In this document: piece after piece, positions 29,301 through 38,295 of the stretch
Numbering within the stretch: the first letter of the stretch is position 1
Layout of the letters: each line of letters opens with the position of its first letter
Notes under the pieces: model-generated
What the model was told of the DNA's origin: nothing
The model's input: the letters and a program-made list of their open reading frames with translations, nothing else
Databases searched by the model: none
Position numbers and translations under genes: made by a program
Source: Pseudomonas sp. dw_358
GTDB lineage: Bacteria > Pseudomonadota > Gammaproteobacteria > Pseudomonadales > Pseudomonadaceae
DNA: 64,000 bases
Direction of reading: 5' to 3'
NCBI RefSeq assembly: GCF_018449655.1
Contig: NZ_JAAVUX010000006.1
Location: forward strand, 124,001-188,000

Positions 29301-31239
29301 GATACAGCGTGTCCGCGCTTTCGACGGACAGCCGCTGCCGCTGCCGGCCCCGCCTGTTTCGCCAGCGGCGGACGTGCAGCCGGCAGTGGCGGAACGGGGC
29401 ACCGCCGATCTGGTCAAGGTTGCCGGGGACCTGCTGGAAGACCTCGGCAACATGGCCGGAGAAACCTCATTGCTCCATGGCCGGGTCGAGCAACAGGTCA
29501 ACGATGCTCAAGCCGCGTTGCATGAGATGGACATCACCATTGAACGGATGCGTGAGCAGTTACGCCAACTGGACACCGAAACCCAGGGGCAGATTCTCAG
29601 TCGCCGACAGATCGCCAACGAGCAGGGCGACTACGATGACTTCGACCCGCTGGAAATGGACCGCCACTCGCCACTGCAGGAGTTGTCCCGGGCCTTGTTC
29701 GAATCGGCCTCCGACCTGGTCGACCTGAAAGAGACCCTGATGGGCCGCAACCATGAGGCGCAGATGCTGCTGGCGGTGCAGTCGCGGGTCAACACCGAGC
29801 TGCAGGAGGGCTTGATGCGTACGCGCATGGTGCCTTTCGAACGGATGGTGCCGCGCTTGCAGCGAGTGGTCCGCCAGGTAGCCGCCGAGCTCGGCAAGCA
29901 AGTGGAGCTGGAAGTGGGCAGCGTCCAGGGCGAAATGGACCGCAGCGTGCTCGAACGCATGCTGGCGCCGCTGGAGCACATGCTGCGCAACGCCGTGGAC
30001 CATGGCCTGGAAAGCGCCGAGGCGCGTCTGGCCGCCGGGAAGCCGGCCCATGGCACCATCCATCTGGACCTGCTGCATGAAGGCTCGCAGATCATCATCG
30101 TGCTCGCCGACGACGGCGCCGGCGTGCCCCTCGAGGCCGTTCGGGCCAAGGCCATCAAGCGCGGGCTGCTCGACCCGGCCATGGCCATCAGCGACCACGA
30201 CGTGTTGCAGTTCATTTTACAACCGGGGTTCAGCACGGCCGCCAAGATCACCCAGATCTCCGGGCGTGGTCTGGGCATGGACGTGGTCCACGAAGAGGTC
30301 AAGCAGCTGGGCGGCTCCATGACCCTGGACTCGAAGGTCGGCCAGGGTGCCCGGTTTGTCATTCGCCTGCCGTTTACTGTGTCGGTCAACCGGGCGCTGC
30401 TGGTGCACTGCGGCGAAGAGCAATACGCCGTCGGCCTGAACACCCTGGAAGGCATGGTGCGAGTCATGCCGGATGAACTCGAAGCCTGTTACCAGCTCAA
30501 TCCGCCGCGCTACGAATACGCCGGGCGCGGTTACGACCTGCGTTACCTGGGCCAGCTGCTGGGTGGCCCGCCTGCACGGCTGGTGGCTCAGACCCAGGCC
30601 CTGCCGGTATTGCTGGTACACGCCCATGATCAGCAAGTGGCTGTGCAGGTGGATGCCGTGGCCAGCTCCCGGGAGATTGTGGTCAAAGGCCTCGGCCCGC
30701 AGTTCGCCAGCGTGCCGGGGTTGTCCGGCGCGACCATTCTGGGGGACGGCAAGGTCGTGCTGATTCTCGACCTGCTGGGGCAGATACGCGCGGCGCAGAT
30801 GCGCCACCTGCAGCATCTGGCCCATCGCGGCAACGAACGTGTGCCGCCGGTCAGCCTGCCGGCGCGACCGCTGCTGGTCATGGTGGTGGACGACTCGATC
30901 ACGGTACGCAAAGTCACCAGCCGCTTGCTCGAACGCCATGGCATGCACGTGCTGACCGCTCGGGACGGGGTCGAGGCCATGAGCTTGCTGGAAGTCCATG
31001 GCCCGGATGTACTGCTGCTGGATATCGAAATGCCGCGCATGGATGGCTTCGAAGTCGCTACCCGCGTGCGCCAGCACCCGCGCCTCAAGGACCTGCCGAT
31101 CATCATGATTACCTCGCGCACAGGCCCCAAACACCGTGAGCGGGCCATGGCCATCGGCGTCAACGATTACCTGGGCAAGCCCTTCCAGGAAACCCGTCTG
31201 CTGGAAAGCATCGCCCAATGGAGCCACGGTCATGCGTGA
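26356..31239 (+). CDS. chpA: Chemosensory hybrid histidine kinase ChpA (compact form)
   Basis: CheA-type kinase of the Pil-Chp system, 1627 residues. Four histidine phosphotransfer motifs are visible: H347 (FHTLKGSG), H475 (LHTLRGSA), H775 and H913 (LHTLKGGA). A fifth copy has Thr in the His position (T611, LTTLGHGAHLAD), so it is Tpt-like. The kinase core follows: N box at H1208 (HMLRNAVDHG), G box from G1303 (GRGLGMD), a CheW domain (about 1345-1490) and a C-terminal receiver with D1512-D1513. PAO1 ChpA is about 2470 residues with six Hpt plus Ser/Thr variants, so this form lacks roughly 850 residues of phosphotransfer modules. The frame is intact. Confidence 0.95.
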   Translation: MADLPDYVALRSVVTAMREELVRVKDQLDLFVLGDRQHLSALDGLLAPLRQVADTLAVLGFGQPRKVIIDQLAVLQGLAQGTRTADDAVLLDVAGALLYVEATLAGRIGSLEPSQALVTPSPAAATTASMDLAQIHRLVIAEVRQCLRQVKERILDHDDGPRPLQDAEQMPLAVASELLTQARGALAMLSIDRAAALVRACRDYIDTAPARLQSDDLMDALSSIDYYLDQLSSQPNQPDEGLLDLAEDDLMMLGYEPAGVVHPPRNMPLPQRHVEQLPAAPALNPLPQSIPATLLPPSADPVLDDELRDVFLEECGEVMACLHEQWPLWQRQSQGRAPLAQIRRAFHTLKGSGRMVGALVLGELAWALENLLNRLLESQADASAEAVALVEQAMARLPALVKEFAKGQQRQHDDVDLLAAQAHLLAARKQAVDSQLQEIFQSEAQAHLDSLARFLQASPPMGGQALTDDLIRALHTLRGSAHVAGAHAIAALADVLDQLAREYKAHQLLLHADELQLLSEALVALRDLLGQDPGAPAPELLARLEATLAVRLQGWQTQPNEPHRIRHDPQLITGFLAQGMDILLDAESLLQRWREHPGERQELTALLDELTTLGHGAHLADLHAMDELCEALLDLYGAVEESSLAVSPSFFDAAHQAHDGLIDMLDQIAAGQQLHPCPQQVQALRDLLAQGLEPGAMGHIGGGGQVIQDLTRATRRLHEQAATDEPSAAEPQDPIVELFLEEAADLLDSADEALLRWLRDTANGAPLHSLQRDLHTLKGGARLADIAEVADLGQALEGLYEGLVNRALVHSPALQRALLDGHERLSQMLDQLQLEQPLQAADSLIEAARLLRLEHTAAIEVAEPTIAEEDTELLEIFLEEGFDLLDSSAHSLKRWRAEPGNVLEVENLLRDLHTLKGGARMVEASSIGDLVHELEFIHEKVLAGTLQPDNSLFNLLQQAHDRLAQMLDALRSRLPVEPAQSLIQRVRAFDGQPLPLPAPPVSPAADVQPAVAERGTADLVKVAGDLLEDLGNMAGETSLLHGRVEQQVNDAQAALHEMDITIERMREQLRQLDTETQGQILSRRQIANEQGDYDDFDPLEMDRHSPLQELSRALFESASDLVDLKETLMGRNHEAQMLLAVQSRVNTELQEGLMRTRMVPFERMVPRLQRVVRQVAAELGKQVELEVGSVQGEMDRSVLERMLAPLEHMLRNAVDHGLESAEARLAAGKPAHGTIHLDLLHEGSQIIIVLADDGAGVPLEAVRAKAIKRGLLDPAMAISDHDVLQFILQPGFSTAAKITQISGRGLGMDVVHEEVKQLGGSMTLDSKVGQGARFVIRLPFTVSVNRALLVHCGEEQYAVGLNTLEGMVRVMPDELEACYQLNPPRYEYAGRGYDLRYLGQLLGGPPARLVAQTQALPVLLVHAHDQQVAVQVDAVASSREIVVKGLGPQFASVPGLSGATILGDGKVVLILDLLGQIRAAQMRHLQHLAHRGNERVPPVSLPARPLLVMVVDDSITVRKVTSRLLERHGMHVLTARDGVEAMSLLEVHGPDVLLLDIEMPRMDGFEVATRVRQHPRLKDLPIIMITSRTGPKHRERAMAIGVNDYLGKPFQETRLLESIAQWSHGHA

Positions 31240-31708
31240 GACCGCCCCCGAGCAACCGCAGATACGTCAGGACAGCCTGATCGGCCTGTTGCTGCCGCTG
31301 TTCGGCCGTTACCTGCTGCTGCCCAACGTCGCCGTTGCCGAATTGATCGACTATCAATCGCCCGAACGCCAGGAGGGCGCCCCGGCCTGGAACCTTGGAC
31401 AGATCAGCTGGCGCAACCAGCCCGTGACCCTGCTGAGCTTCGAAGCCGCCTGCGACGGCACCAGCGTCATTGGTGACCGCGCACGTATCGTCGTGCTCAA
31501 CGCCCTGGGCGACAGTGGGCGGCGCTTCATCGCGCTGCTGATCCAGGGCATTCCGCGTTCGTGTCGGGTGGATGCGCAGTTGAGTTACGTGGACGTACCC
31601 TTGGCGCCGCTGGAGCTGGCAGCGGTGCAGGTAGGGGATGTGGTGGCGCGGGTTCCGGATCTGGAAGGGTTGGAGGGGTTGCTGGATTCGTTGGCACAAA
31701 GGGGCTGA
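31232..31708 (+). CDS. chpC: CheW-like protein ChpC
   Basis: Second CheW-type adaptor of the cluster, 158 residues. The ATG at 31232 (MRETAPEQPQ) overlaps the end of chpA by 8 bp, so translation is coupled. The CheW fold is recognisable from LLLPLFGRYLLLPNVAVAELI and the hydrophobic beta strands. In P. aeruginosa ChpC connects additional receptors to ChpA. chpB (methylesterase), normally between chpA and chpC in P. aeruginosa, is absent here. Confidence 0.9.
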   Translation: MRETAPEQPQIRQDSLIGLLLPLFGRYLLLPNVAVAELIDYQSPERQEGAPAWNLGQISWRNQPVTLLSFEAACDGTSVIGDRARIVVLNALGDSGRRFIALLIQGIPRSCRVDAQLSYVDVPLAPLELAAVQVGDVVARVPDLEGLEGLLDSLAQRG

Positions 31709-31905
31709 GCTGATCAATACCGTGGCGGCGCAGGAGCGTGCGAAGCCCGCGATGGGCCCTCATGGTTGATCGGCGTGTCCGCATCACAAGCATCGCGCGC
31801 TTCTGCGGGCAACAATGCCAGCCAAACCGTGATGCCATCCACAAATCCGCCACCCAAGTGCGTTAGCATAGTCGCCACGTTCTGCAGTTCACGGAGGCAA
31901 GGCGG
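31709..31905. other. Intergenic region between chpC and the TrhA gene
   Basis: A 197-bp stretch with no clear terminator stem and no ORF that has a ribosome binding site. The TrhA start is preceded by GGAGGCAAGGCGG at 31892-31904, a strong ribosome binding region. Confidence 0.5.
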
Positions 31906-32523
31906 ATGTATCACGGTGAACGGCTCAATGCCTGGACGCATTTGGTGGGGGCGGCTGCAGCGTTTGTCGGGGCGGTGTGGTTGTTGGTGCTGGCGAGTCT
32001 GCAGGGCGATCCCTGGAAAATTGTCGGGGTGGCCATTTACGGGCTGACTCTGGTGATGCTCTACAGCGTGTCGACCGTGTACCACAGCGTGCGCGGGCGC
32101 AAGAAGTCGATCATGCAGAAGGTCGATCACTTGTCGATCTACCTGTTGATTGCCGGCAGCTACACGCCGTTCTGTCTGGTGACGCTGCGCGGGCCCTGGG
32201 GTTGGAGCCTGTTCGGGGTGGTCTGGGGGCTGGCGGTGGTGGGCATGCTGCAAGAGATCAAGCCGCGCTCGGAAGCGCGGATTCTATCGATCGTGATCTA
32301 TGCGGTAATGGGCTGGATCGTGCTGGTGGCGGTCAAGCCGTTGCTGGCCACGCTGGGCAGCGCCGGCTTTGCCTGGCTGGCCGGCGGCGGGGTGCTCTAC
32401 ACCCTGGGGATCATCTTTTTCGCGCTGGACAAACGCGTGCCCCATGGCCATGGCATCTGGCACCTGTTCGTGATTGCCGGGAGCCTGATGCATTTCATCG
32501 CGATCTTTTTCTTCGTGGTCTAG
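31906..32523 (+). CDS. trhA: Hemolysin III / PAQR family membrane protein TrhA
   Basis: Seven-helix membrane protein of 205 residues in the hemolysin III (YqfA/TrhA) branch of the PAQR superfamily, linked in bacteria to membrane lipid homeostasis. Family landmarks are the N-terminal HGERLNAWTHL with a conserved Glu and His, the YHSVRG motif followed by DHLSIYLLIAGSYTPF, and the C-terminal HLFVIAGSLMHF with metal-site histidines. Its TAG stop overlaps that of the convergent rsmE in the palindrome CTAG. Confidence 0.88.
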   Translation: MYHGERLNAWTHLVGAAAAFVGAVWLLVLASLQGDPWKIVGVAIYGLTLVMLYSVSTVYHSVRGRKKSIMQKVDHLSIYLLIAGSYTPFCLVTLRGPWGWSLFGVVWGLAVVGMLQEIKPRSEARILSIVIYAVMGWIVLVAVKPLLATLGSAGFAWLAGGGVLYTLGIIFFALDKRVPHGHGIWHLFVIAGSLMHFIAIFFFVV

Positions 32524-33239
32524 AAGTCGCCCCACAGCTGCTGCGCCACGGCCAGCGCCACCACGGGTGCGGTTTCGGTGCGCAACACCCGCGGGCCGAG
32601 GCGCGCAGCGTGGTAGCCGCTACTTTGTGCCTGGGTCACTTCAGCATCGCTCAGGCCACCCTCCGGCCCGATCAGGAACGCCAGGGTCGAAGGGCGCGCG
32701 TGACTGACCATCGGCTCGGCGACTGGATGCAGCACCAGCTTGAGATCGGCCTGGGTGTTTTTCAGCCAGTCCGCCAACAGCTCTGGCGGATGAATCACCG
32801 GCACGCTGGAGCGACCGCATTGCTCGCAGGCACTGATAGCCACCTGGCGCCAATGAGCCAGGCGTTTATCGGCGCGCTCGTCCTTGAGCCGAACTTCGCA
32901 GCGCTCACTGACGATGGGGGTAATCTCGTTGACGCCCAGTTCGGTGGCTTTCTGGATTGCCCAGTCCATGCGTTCGCCCCGGGACAGGCCCTGGCCCAGG
33001 TGGATGCTCAGTGATGAATCGGGCTGGCCGGTAAAGCTGTCGTCCAGCCGTACGCTGACGCGTTTCTTGCCGACTTCCAGCAATACGCCGCGATACTCGC
33101 TGCCGGAACCATCGAACAACTGCACCGCATCGCCTTCAGCCATGCGCAACACGCGGCCGATGTAATGGGCCTGGGCCTCGGGCAGTTCGTGCTCGCCGAG
33201 GCTCAGGGGCGCGTCGATGAAAAAACGGGATAGTCTCAT
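32520..33239 (-). CDS. rsmE: 16S rRNA m3U1498 methyltransferase RsmE
   Basis: SPOUT-class methyltransferase that modifies U1498 of 16S rRNA, 239 residues. A PUA-like N-terminal domain (about 1-70) is followed by the trefoil-knot domain; the SAM-binding knot carries IGPEGGLSDAEV (about residues 190-201) and the C-terminal LGPRVLRTETA motif. It starts 24 bp after bioA ends and is probably co-transcribed with it. Its stop codon overlaps the stop of trhA. Confidence 0.95.
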   Translation of the reverse strand: MRLSRFFIDAPLSLGEHELPEAQAHYIGRVLRMAEGDAVQLFDGSGSEYRGVLLEVGKKRVSVRLDDSFTGQPDSSLSIHLGQGLSRGERMDWAIQKATELGVNEITPIVSERCEVRLKDERADKRLAHWRQVAISACEQCGRSSVPVIHPPELLADWLKNTQADLKLVLHPVAEPMVSHARPSTLAFLIGPEGGLSDAEVTQAQSSGYHAARLGPRVLRTETAPVVALAVAQQLWGDF

Positions 33240-33263
33240 TGCAAAGTCTCTACCAGCCAGGAT

Positions 33264-34670
33264 CTAGCCCGGATCTCGAAAATCGGGGTGGAAGTTGTTC
33301 GGCACGGCGACCTGGGTGGTGGTGCGAGTGGCGATGTCGATGCCCTCGGTAGCCACTTCGGCGAGGAAGTCGATCTGCTCCGGCGTGATCACATAGGGCG
33401 GCAAAAAGTACACCACGCTGCCCAGCGGCCGCAGCAGGGCACCACGCTTCAGCGCGTGCTGGAAGACCTGGAGGCCACGGCGTTCCTGCCAGGGGTAGGC
33501 GGCCCTGGTAGCTTTGTCCTGGACCATTTCGATGGCCAGCACCATGCCCGTCTGGCGGACTTCCGCGACATGCGGATGATTCACCAGGTGCGCTGTGGCA
33601 CTGGCCATGCGTGTGCTGAGGGCCTTGTTGTTCTCGACCACGTCGTCCTGTTCGAAAATGTCCAGGGTCGCCAGGGCCGCCGCGCAGGCCAACGGGTTGC
33701 CGGTGTAGCTGTGGGAGTGCAGGAAGGCACGCAGGGTCGGGTAGTCGTCGTAGAAGGCGCTGTAAACATCATCGGTGGTCACGCAGGCTGCCAAGGGCAG
33801 GTAGCCGCCGGTCAGCGCCTTGGACAGGCACAGGAAGTCCGGGCGAATGCCGGCTTGCTCACAGGCGAACATCGTCCCGGTGCGTCCGAAGCCGACGGCG
33901 ATTTCGTCGTGAATCAGATGTACACCAAAACGGTCGCAGGCTTCGCGCAGCAACTTGAGGTAAACCGGGTGATACATGCGCATGCCGCCCGCGCCCTGAA
34001 TCAATGGCTCGATGATCACGGCCGCGACGCTGTCATGGTGCTCGGCCAGGGTCTGTTCCATGGCCAGAAACATCGTGCGCGAATGTTCTTCCCAGCTCAT
34101 GCCTTCTGGGCGCAGATAGCAGTCCGGGCTGGGCACCTTGAGGGTGTCCAGCAGCAGGGCCTTGTAGGTTTCGGTGAACAGCGGCACGTCGCCCACCGAC
34201 ATCGCGGCGATGGTCTCGCCGTGGTAGCTGTTGGTCAGGGTGACGAAGCGCTTCTTCTGCGGTTGACCGCGGTTGAGCCAGTAGTGGAAGCTCATCTTGA
34301 GCGCCACTTCGATGCACGACGAGCCATTGTCGGCATAGAACACCCGGTTCAAGCCTTCTGGCGTGATTTTCACCAGACGCTCGGACAGCTCGATCACCGG
34401 CTGGTGACTGAAGCCGGCGAGAATCACGTGTTCCAGCTGGTCGACCTGATCCTTGATGCGCTGGTTGATGCGCGGGTTGGCATGGCCGAAGACGTTGACC
34501 CACCAGGAGCTGACAGCGTCCAGGTAGCGCTTGCCCTCGAAGTCTTCGAGCCAGATGCCCTCGCCGCGCTTGATCGGGATCAGCGGCAGCTGCTCGTGGT
34601 CTTTCATCTGAGTGCAGGGATGCCACAGGACCTTGAGGTCACGTTGCATCCACTGTTCGTTCAAGCCCAT
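33264..34670 (-). CDS. bioA: Adenosylmethionine-8-amino-7-oxononanoate aminotransferase BioA
   Basis: PLP-dependent transaminase of biotin synthesis that uses SAM as amino donor. I chose the ATG at 34670 (MGLNEQWMQRD): GGAG lies 9 bp upstream and the sequence matches other Pseudomonas BioA N-termini, giving 468 residues. The PLP lysine is in LSKALTGGYLP, and the class III motif HDEIAVGFGRTG is present. bioA is separate from the bioBFHCD genes in Pseudomonas, as here. It shares a 223-bp divergent region with the cytochrome b561 gene. Confidence 0.95.
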   Translation of the reverse strand: MGLNEQWMQRDLKVLWHPCTQMKDHEQLPLIPIKRGEGIWLEDFEGKRYLDAVSSWWVNVFGHANPRINQRIKDQVDQLEHVILAGFSHQPVIELSERLVKITPEGLNRVFYADNGSSCIEVALKMSFHYWLNRGQPQKKRFVTLTNSYHGETIAAMSVGDVPLFTETYKALLLDTLKVPSPDCYLRPEGMSWEEHSRTMFLAMEQTLAEHHDSVAAVIIEPLIQGAGGMRMYHPVYLKLLREACDRFGVHLIHDEIAVGFGRTGTMFACEQAGIRPDFLCLSKALTGGYLPLAACVTTDDVYSAFYDDYPTLRAFLHSHSYTGNPLACAAALATLDIFEQDDVVENNKALSTRMASATAHLVNHPHVAEVRQTGMVLAIEMVQDKATRAAYPWQERRGLQVFQHALKRGALLRPLGSVVYFLPPYVITPEQIDFLAEVATEGIDIATRTTTQVAVPNNFHPDFRDPG

Positions 34671-34763
34671 TTCAGTCATCTCCAGCAAAACAATCGCGCA
34701 AGCCTATGCAAAGGTCGGGTGGCTCACAACCTTTGTGTGGCACGGTGAGGCGTATGGCCACTG

Positions 34764-34789
34764 CTTAATGTTTTCTTAATCTCTACAAT
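34764..34789 (+). promoter_or_regulatory. Candidate PmrA-type box and -10 element before cytochrome b561-yceI
   Basis: CTTAAT (34764-34769), five bases, then CTTAAT (34775-34780): an 11-bp-period direct repeat identical in form to the YTTAAK-N5-YTTAAK box of PmrA-like response regulators. A -10 hexamer TACAAT lies at 34784-34789, placing the repeat over the -35 position, where such activators bind. The transcription start would be about 100 bp before the ATG. Confidence 0.5.
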
Positions 34790-34813
34790 CCAGACTAACA
34801 ATCGTATAAATCG

Positions 34814-34852
34814 ATATATCAAAGCGAAATTTTCCGCTTTAATTCGATATAT
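34814..34852. promoter_or_regulatory. Nested inverted repeat in the bioA / cytochrome b561 gap
   Basis: ATATATC (34814-34820) and GATATAT (34846-34852) flank AAAGCG (34821-34826) and CGCTTT (34835-34840), with an AATTC asymmetry on the right. The whole block is AT-rich, unlike its surroundings, and ends 41 bp before the cytochrome b561 start. It could be a repressor operator or part of the leader transcript. Confidence 0.5.
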
Positions 34853-34893
34853 AAAAAGCTAGTCTTACGCTCAGACCATATGGGGCTCCATCG

Positions 34894-35451
34894 ATGCAGC
34901 TACGCAACTCCACTTCTCGTTACGGCTGGGTCAGCATGTTCCTGCACTGGGGCGTTGCGCTGACGGTCTTTGGCATGTTTGCGCTGGGCCTGTGGATGGT
35001 TGGCCTGGGCTATTACGACCCCTGGCGCAAAGCCGGACCGGATCTGCACAAGAGCATCGGCCTGGTGCTGTTCTTCTTCATGTTGTTGCGCGTGGTCTGG
35101 CGTTTCGTCAGTCCGCCACCGCCGCCGACCCCCAACCAGGGGCGTGCAACGCGGTTGGCCGCCACCTTGGGGCACTTGTTTATCTACCTGGACCTGTTCC
35201 TGGTGATGATTGCCGGCTACCTGATCTCCACCGCCGATGGCGTCGGGATTTCGGTATTCGGGTTGTTCGAGGTGCCGGCGCTGGTCAGTGGACTGCCCAA
35301 CCAGGCGGACACGGCAGGCACTGTGCATCTCTACCTGGCCTGGGTGTTGGTGATCTTTGCCGTACTCCATGGCATGGCCGCTTTGAAGCACCACTTTATC
35401 GACCGCGATGCGACGCTGGTTCGCATGCTGGGTCGTACCGTCAGACGTTAA
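34894..35451 (+). CDS. Cytochrome b561 family di-heme membrane protein
   Basis: A 185-residue inner-membrane protein with four hydrophobic helices. Heme-ligand candidates are the His in FLHWGVALT (helix 1), the His in DLHKSIGLVLFF (helix 2), the His in GTVHLYLAWVL and the HGMAALKHHF cluster in helix 4, the pattern of bacterial b561 proteins. In several bacteria such a gene is paired with yceI, as here (24 bp gap), which suggests a shared envelope redox or quinone-related role. The exact electron donor and acceptor are unknown. Confidence 0.9.
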   Translation: MQLRNSTSRYGWVSMFLHWGVALTVFGMFALGLWMVGLGYYDPWRKAGPDLHKSIGLVLFFFMLLRVVWRFVSPPPPPTPNQGRATRLAATLGHLFIYLDLFLVMIAGYLISTADGVGISVFGLFEVPALVSGLPNQADTAGTVHLYLAWVLVIFAVLHGMAALKHHFIDRDATLVRMLGRTVRR

Positions 35452-35475
35452 AACTCACTTATAGGAATACCGCAC

Positions 35476-36072
35476 ATGTTGAAAAAGACGCTCGCTGCAC
35501 TGGCCATCGGTACTGCCCTGCTGTCAGCTGGCCAGGCAATGGCCGCCGACTACAAGATCGACAAGGAAGGCCAGCACGCCTTCATCAACTTCAAGATCGG
35601 TCACCTGGGTTACAGCTTCATCTACGGTACCTTCAAGGACTGGGACGGCTCGTTCAGCTTCGACGCTGCCAAACCTGAAGATGCCAAGATCGACGTCACC
35701 GTGAAGACCGCCAGCGTCTTCACCAACCAGGCTGAACGCGACAAGCACATCAGCAGCGACGCGTTCCTGGACGTGGCCAAATATCCTGAGGCCACTTTCA
35801 AATCCACCAGCGTCAAGCCGACCGGCAAAGATGCTGACGGCAAGATGACGGCCGACGTGACCGGCGACCTGACCCTGCACGGCGTGACCAAGTCGGTCGT
35901 GATCAAGTCCACCTTCCTGGGTGAAGGCAAGGATCCATGGGGCGGCTACCGCGCTGGCTTCGAAGGCACCACCACCATCAAGCGTGCCGACTTCGGCAAG
36001 ATGATGGACCTGGGTCCAGCGTCCGAGACCATGGAGCTGATCATTTCTTTCGAAGGCGTCAAAGCCAAGTAA
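35476..36072 (+). CDS. YceI family periplasmic lipocalin-like protein
   Basis: A 198-residue secreted protein with a clear signal peptide (cut after AMA, about residue 23). The YceI beta-barrel follows, starting [14 protein letters not shown] and ending in [12 protein letters not shown]. The family binds isoprenoid-like lipids, and the P. aeruginosa counterpart at this chromosomal position is PasP. It is the second gene of the cytochrome b561-yceI pair and is followed by a strong terminator, so it ends that operon. Confidence 0.92.
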   Translation: MLKKTLAALAIGTALLSAGQAMAADYKIDKEGQHAFINFKIGHLGYSFIYGTFKDWDGSFSFDAAKPEDAKIDVTVKTASVFTNQAERDKHISSDAFLDVAKYPEATFKSTSVKPTGKDADGKMTADVTGDLTLHGVTKSVVIKSTFLGEGKDPWGGYRAGFEGTTTIKRADFGKMMDLGPASETMELIISFEGVKAK

Positions 36073-36088
36073 TTCGAAAGTACCGGTC

Positions 36089-36124
36089 AAAAAAAACCGC
36101 CGCCCTCAGGGCGGCGGTTTTTTT
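36089..36124. terminator. Bidirectional rho-independent terminator between yceI and rhlE
   Basis: CCGCCGCCC-TCA-GGGCGGCGG, a perfect 9-bp stem, flanked by eight A on the left and seven T on the right. It serves both the yceI transcript and the convergent helicase gene. Confidence 0.95.
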
Positions 36125-36139
36125 ATGACCTGATAAACC

Positions 36140-38077
<1,938 letters not shown>

Positions 38078-38280
38078 GAGTAATCCTGTTCTAAAGGGGG
38101 CTTTTGCCCAAGGGTAATCTTGCCTGGCGCGACGGGTGCGATGGGCACTGTCGCGTCCGGTCCTGCGCGGCCTTCAATGCGCATCGCCTGGCTCGAGGCG
38201 GCGTGGGCCGGGCGGTCGAGCGATTCGGGATGCCTTTTGCAAGGCCTGGCGTCCGGGCGTAAGCCTGGCGGGAACGCCCG

Positions 38281-38289
38281 AGTATAACA
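38281..38289 (-). promoter_or_regulatory. Extended -10 promoter of rhlE with a leader of about 200 nt
   Basis: On the minus strand TGTTATACT fits an extended -10 (TGnTATAAT-like), 6 bp beyond the stop of the upstream gene. No good -35 is present. Initiation near 38274 would leave a leader of about 197 nt before the rhlE ATG at 38077, long and rich in GC stems (for example the GCGTTCCCGCC region). Confidence 0.5.
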
Positions 38290-38295
38290 GAGCTA

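Noticed and set aside
26356..31239. chpA as a truncated or frameshifted gene
   Set aside because: It is shorter than in P. aeruginosa, but the frame is continuous from an N-terminal domain to a C-terminal receiver and chpC is coupled to its stop.
31714..31869. Minus-strand 51-codon frame in the chpC-trhA gap
   Set aside because: No Shine-Dalgarno before the ATG and no recognisable motif; the longer frame is a shadow of trhA.
33288..34748. A 486-codon open frame antisense to bioA
   Set aside because: It covers the conserved BioA frame and lacks recognisable motifs; a GC-bias artefact like those opposite ftsY, thiG, pilJ, chpA, otnK and tktA.
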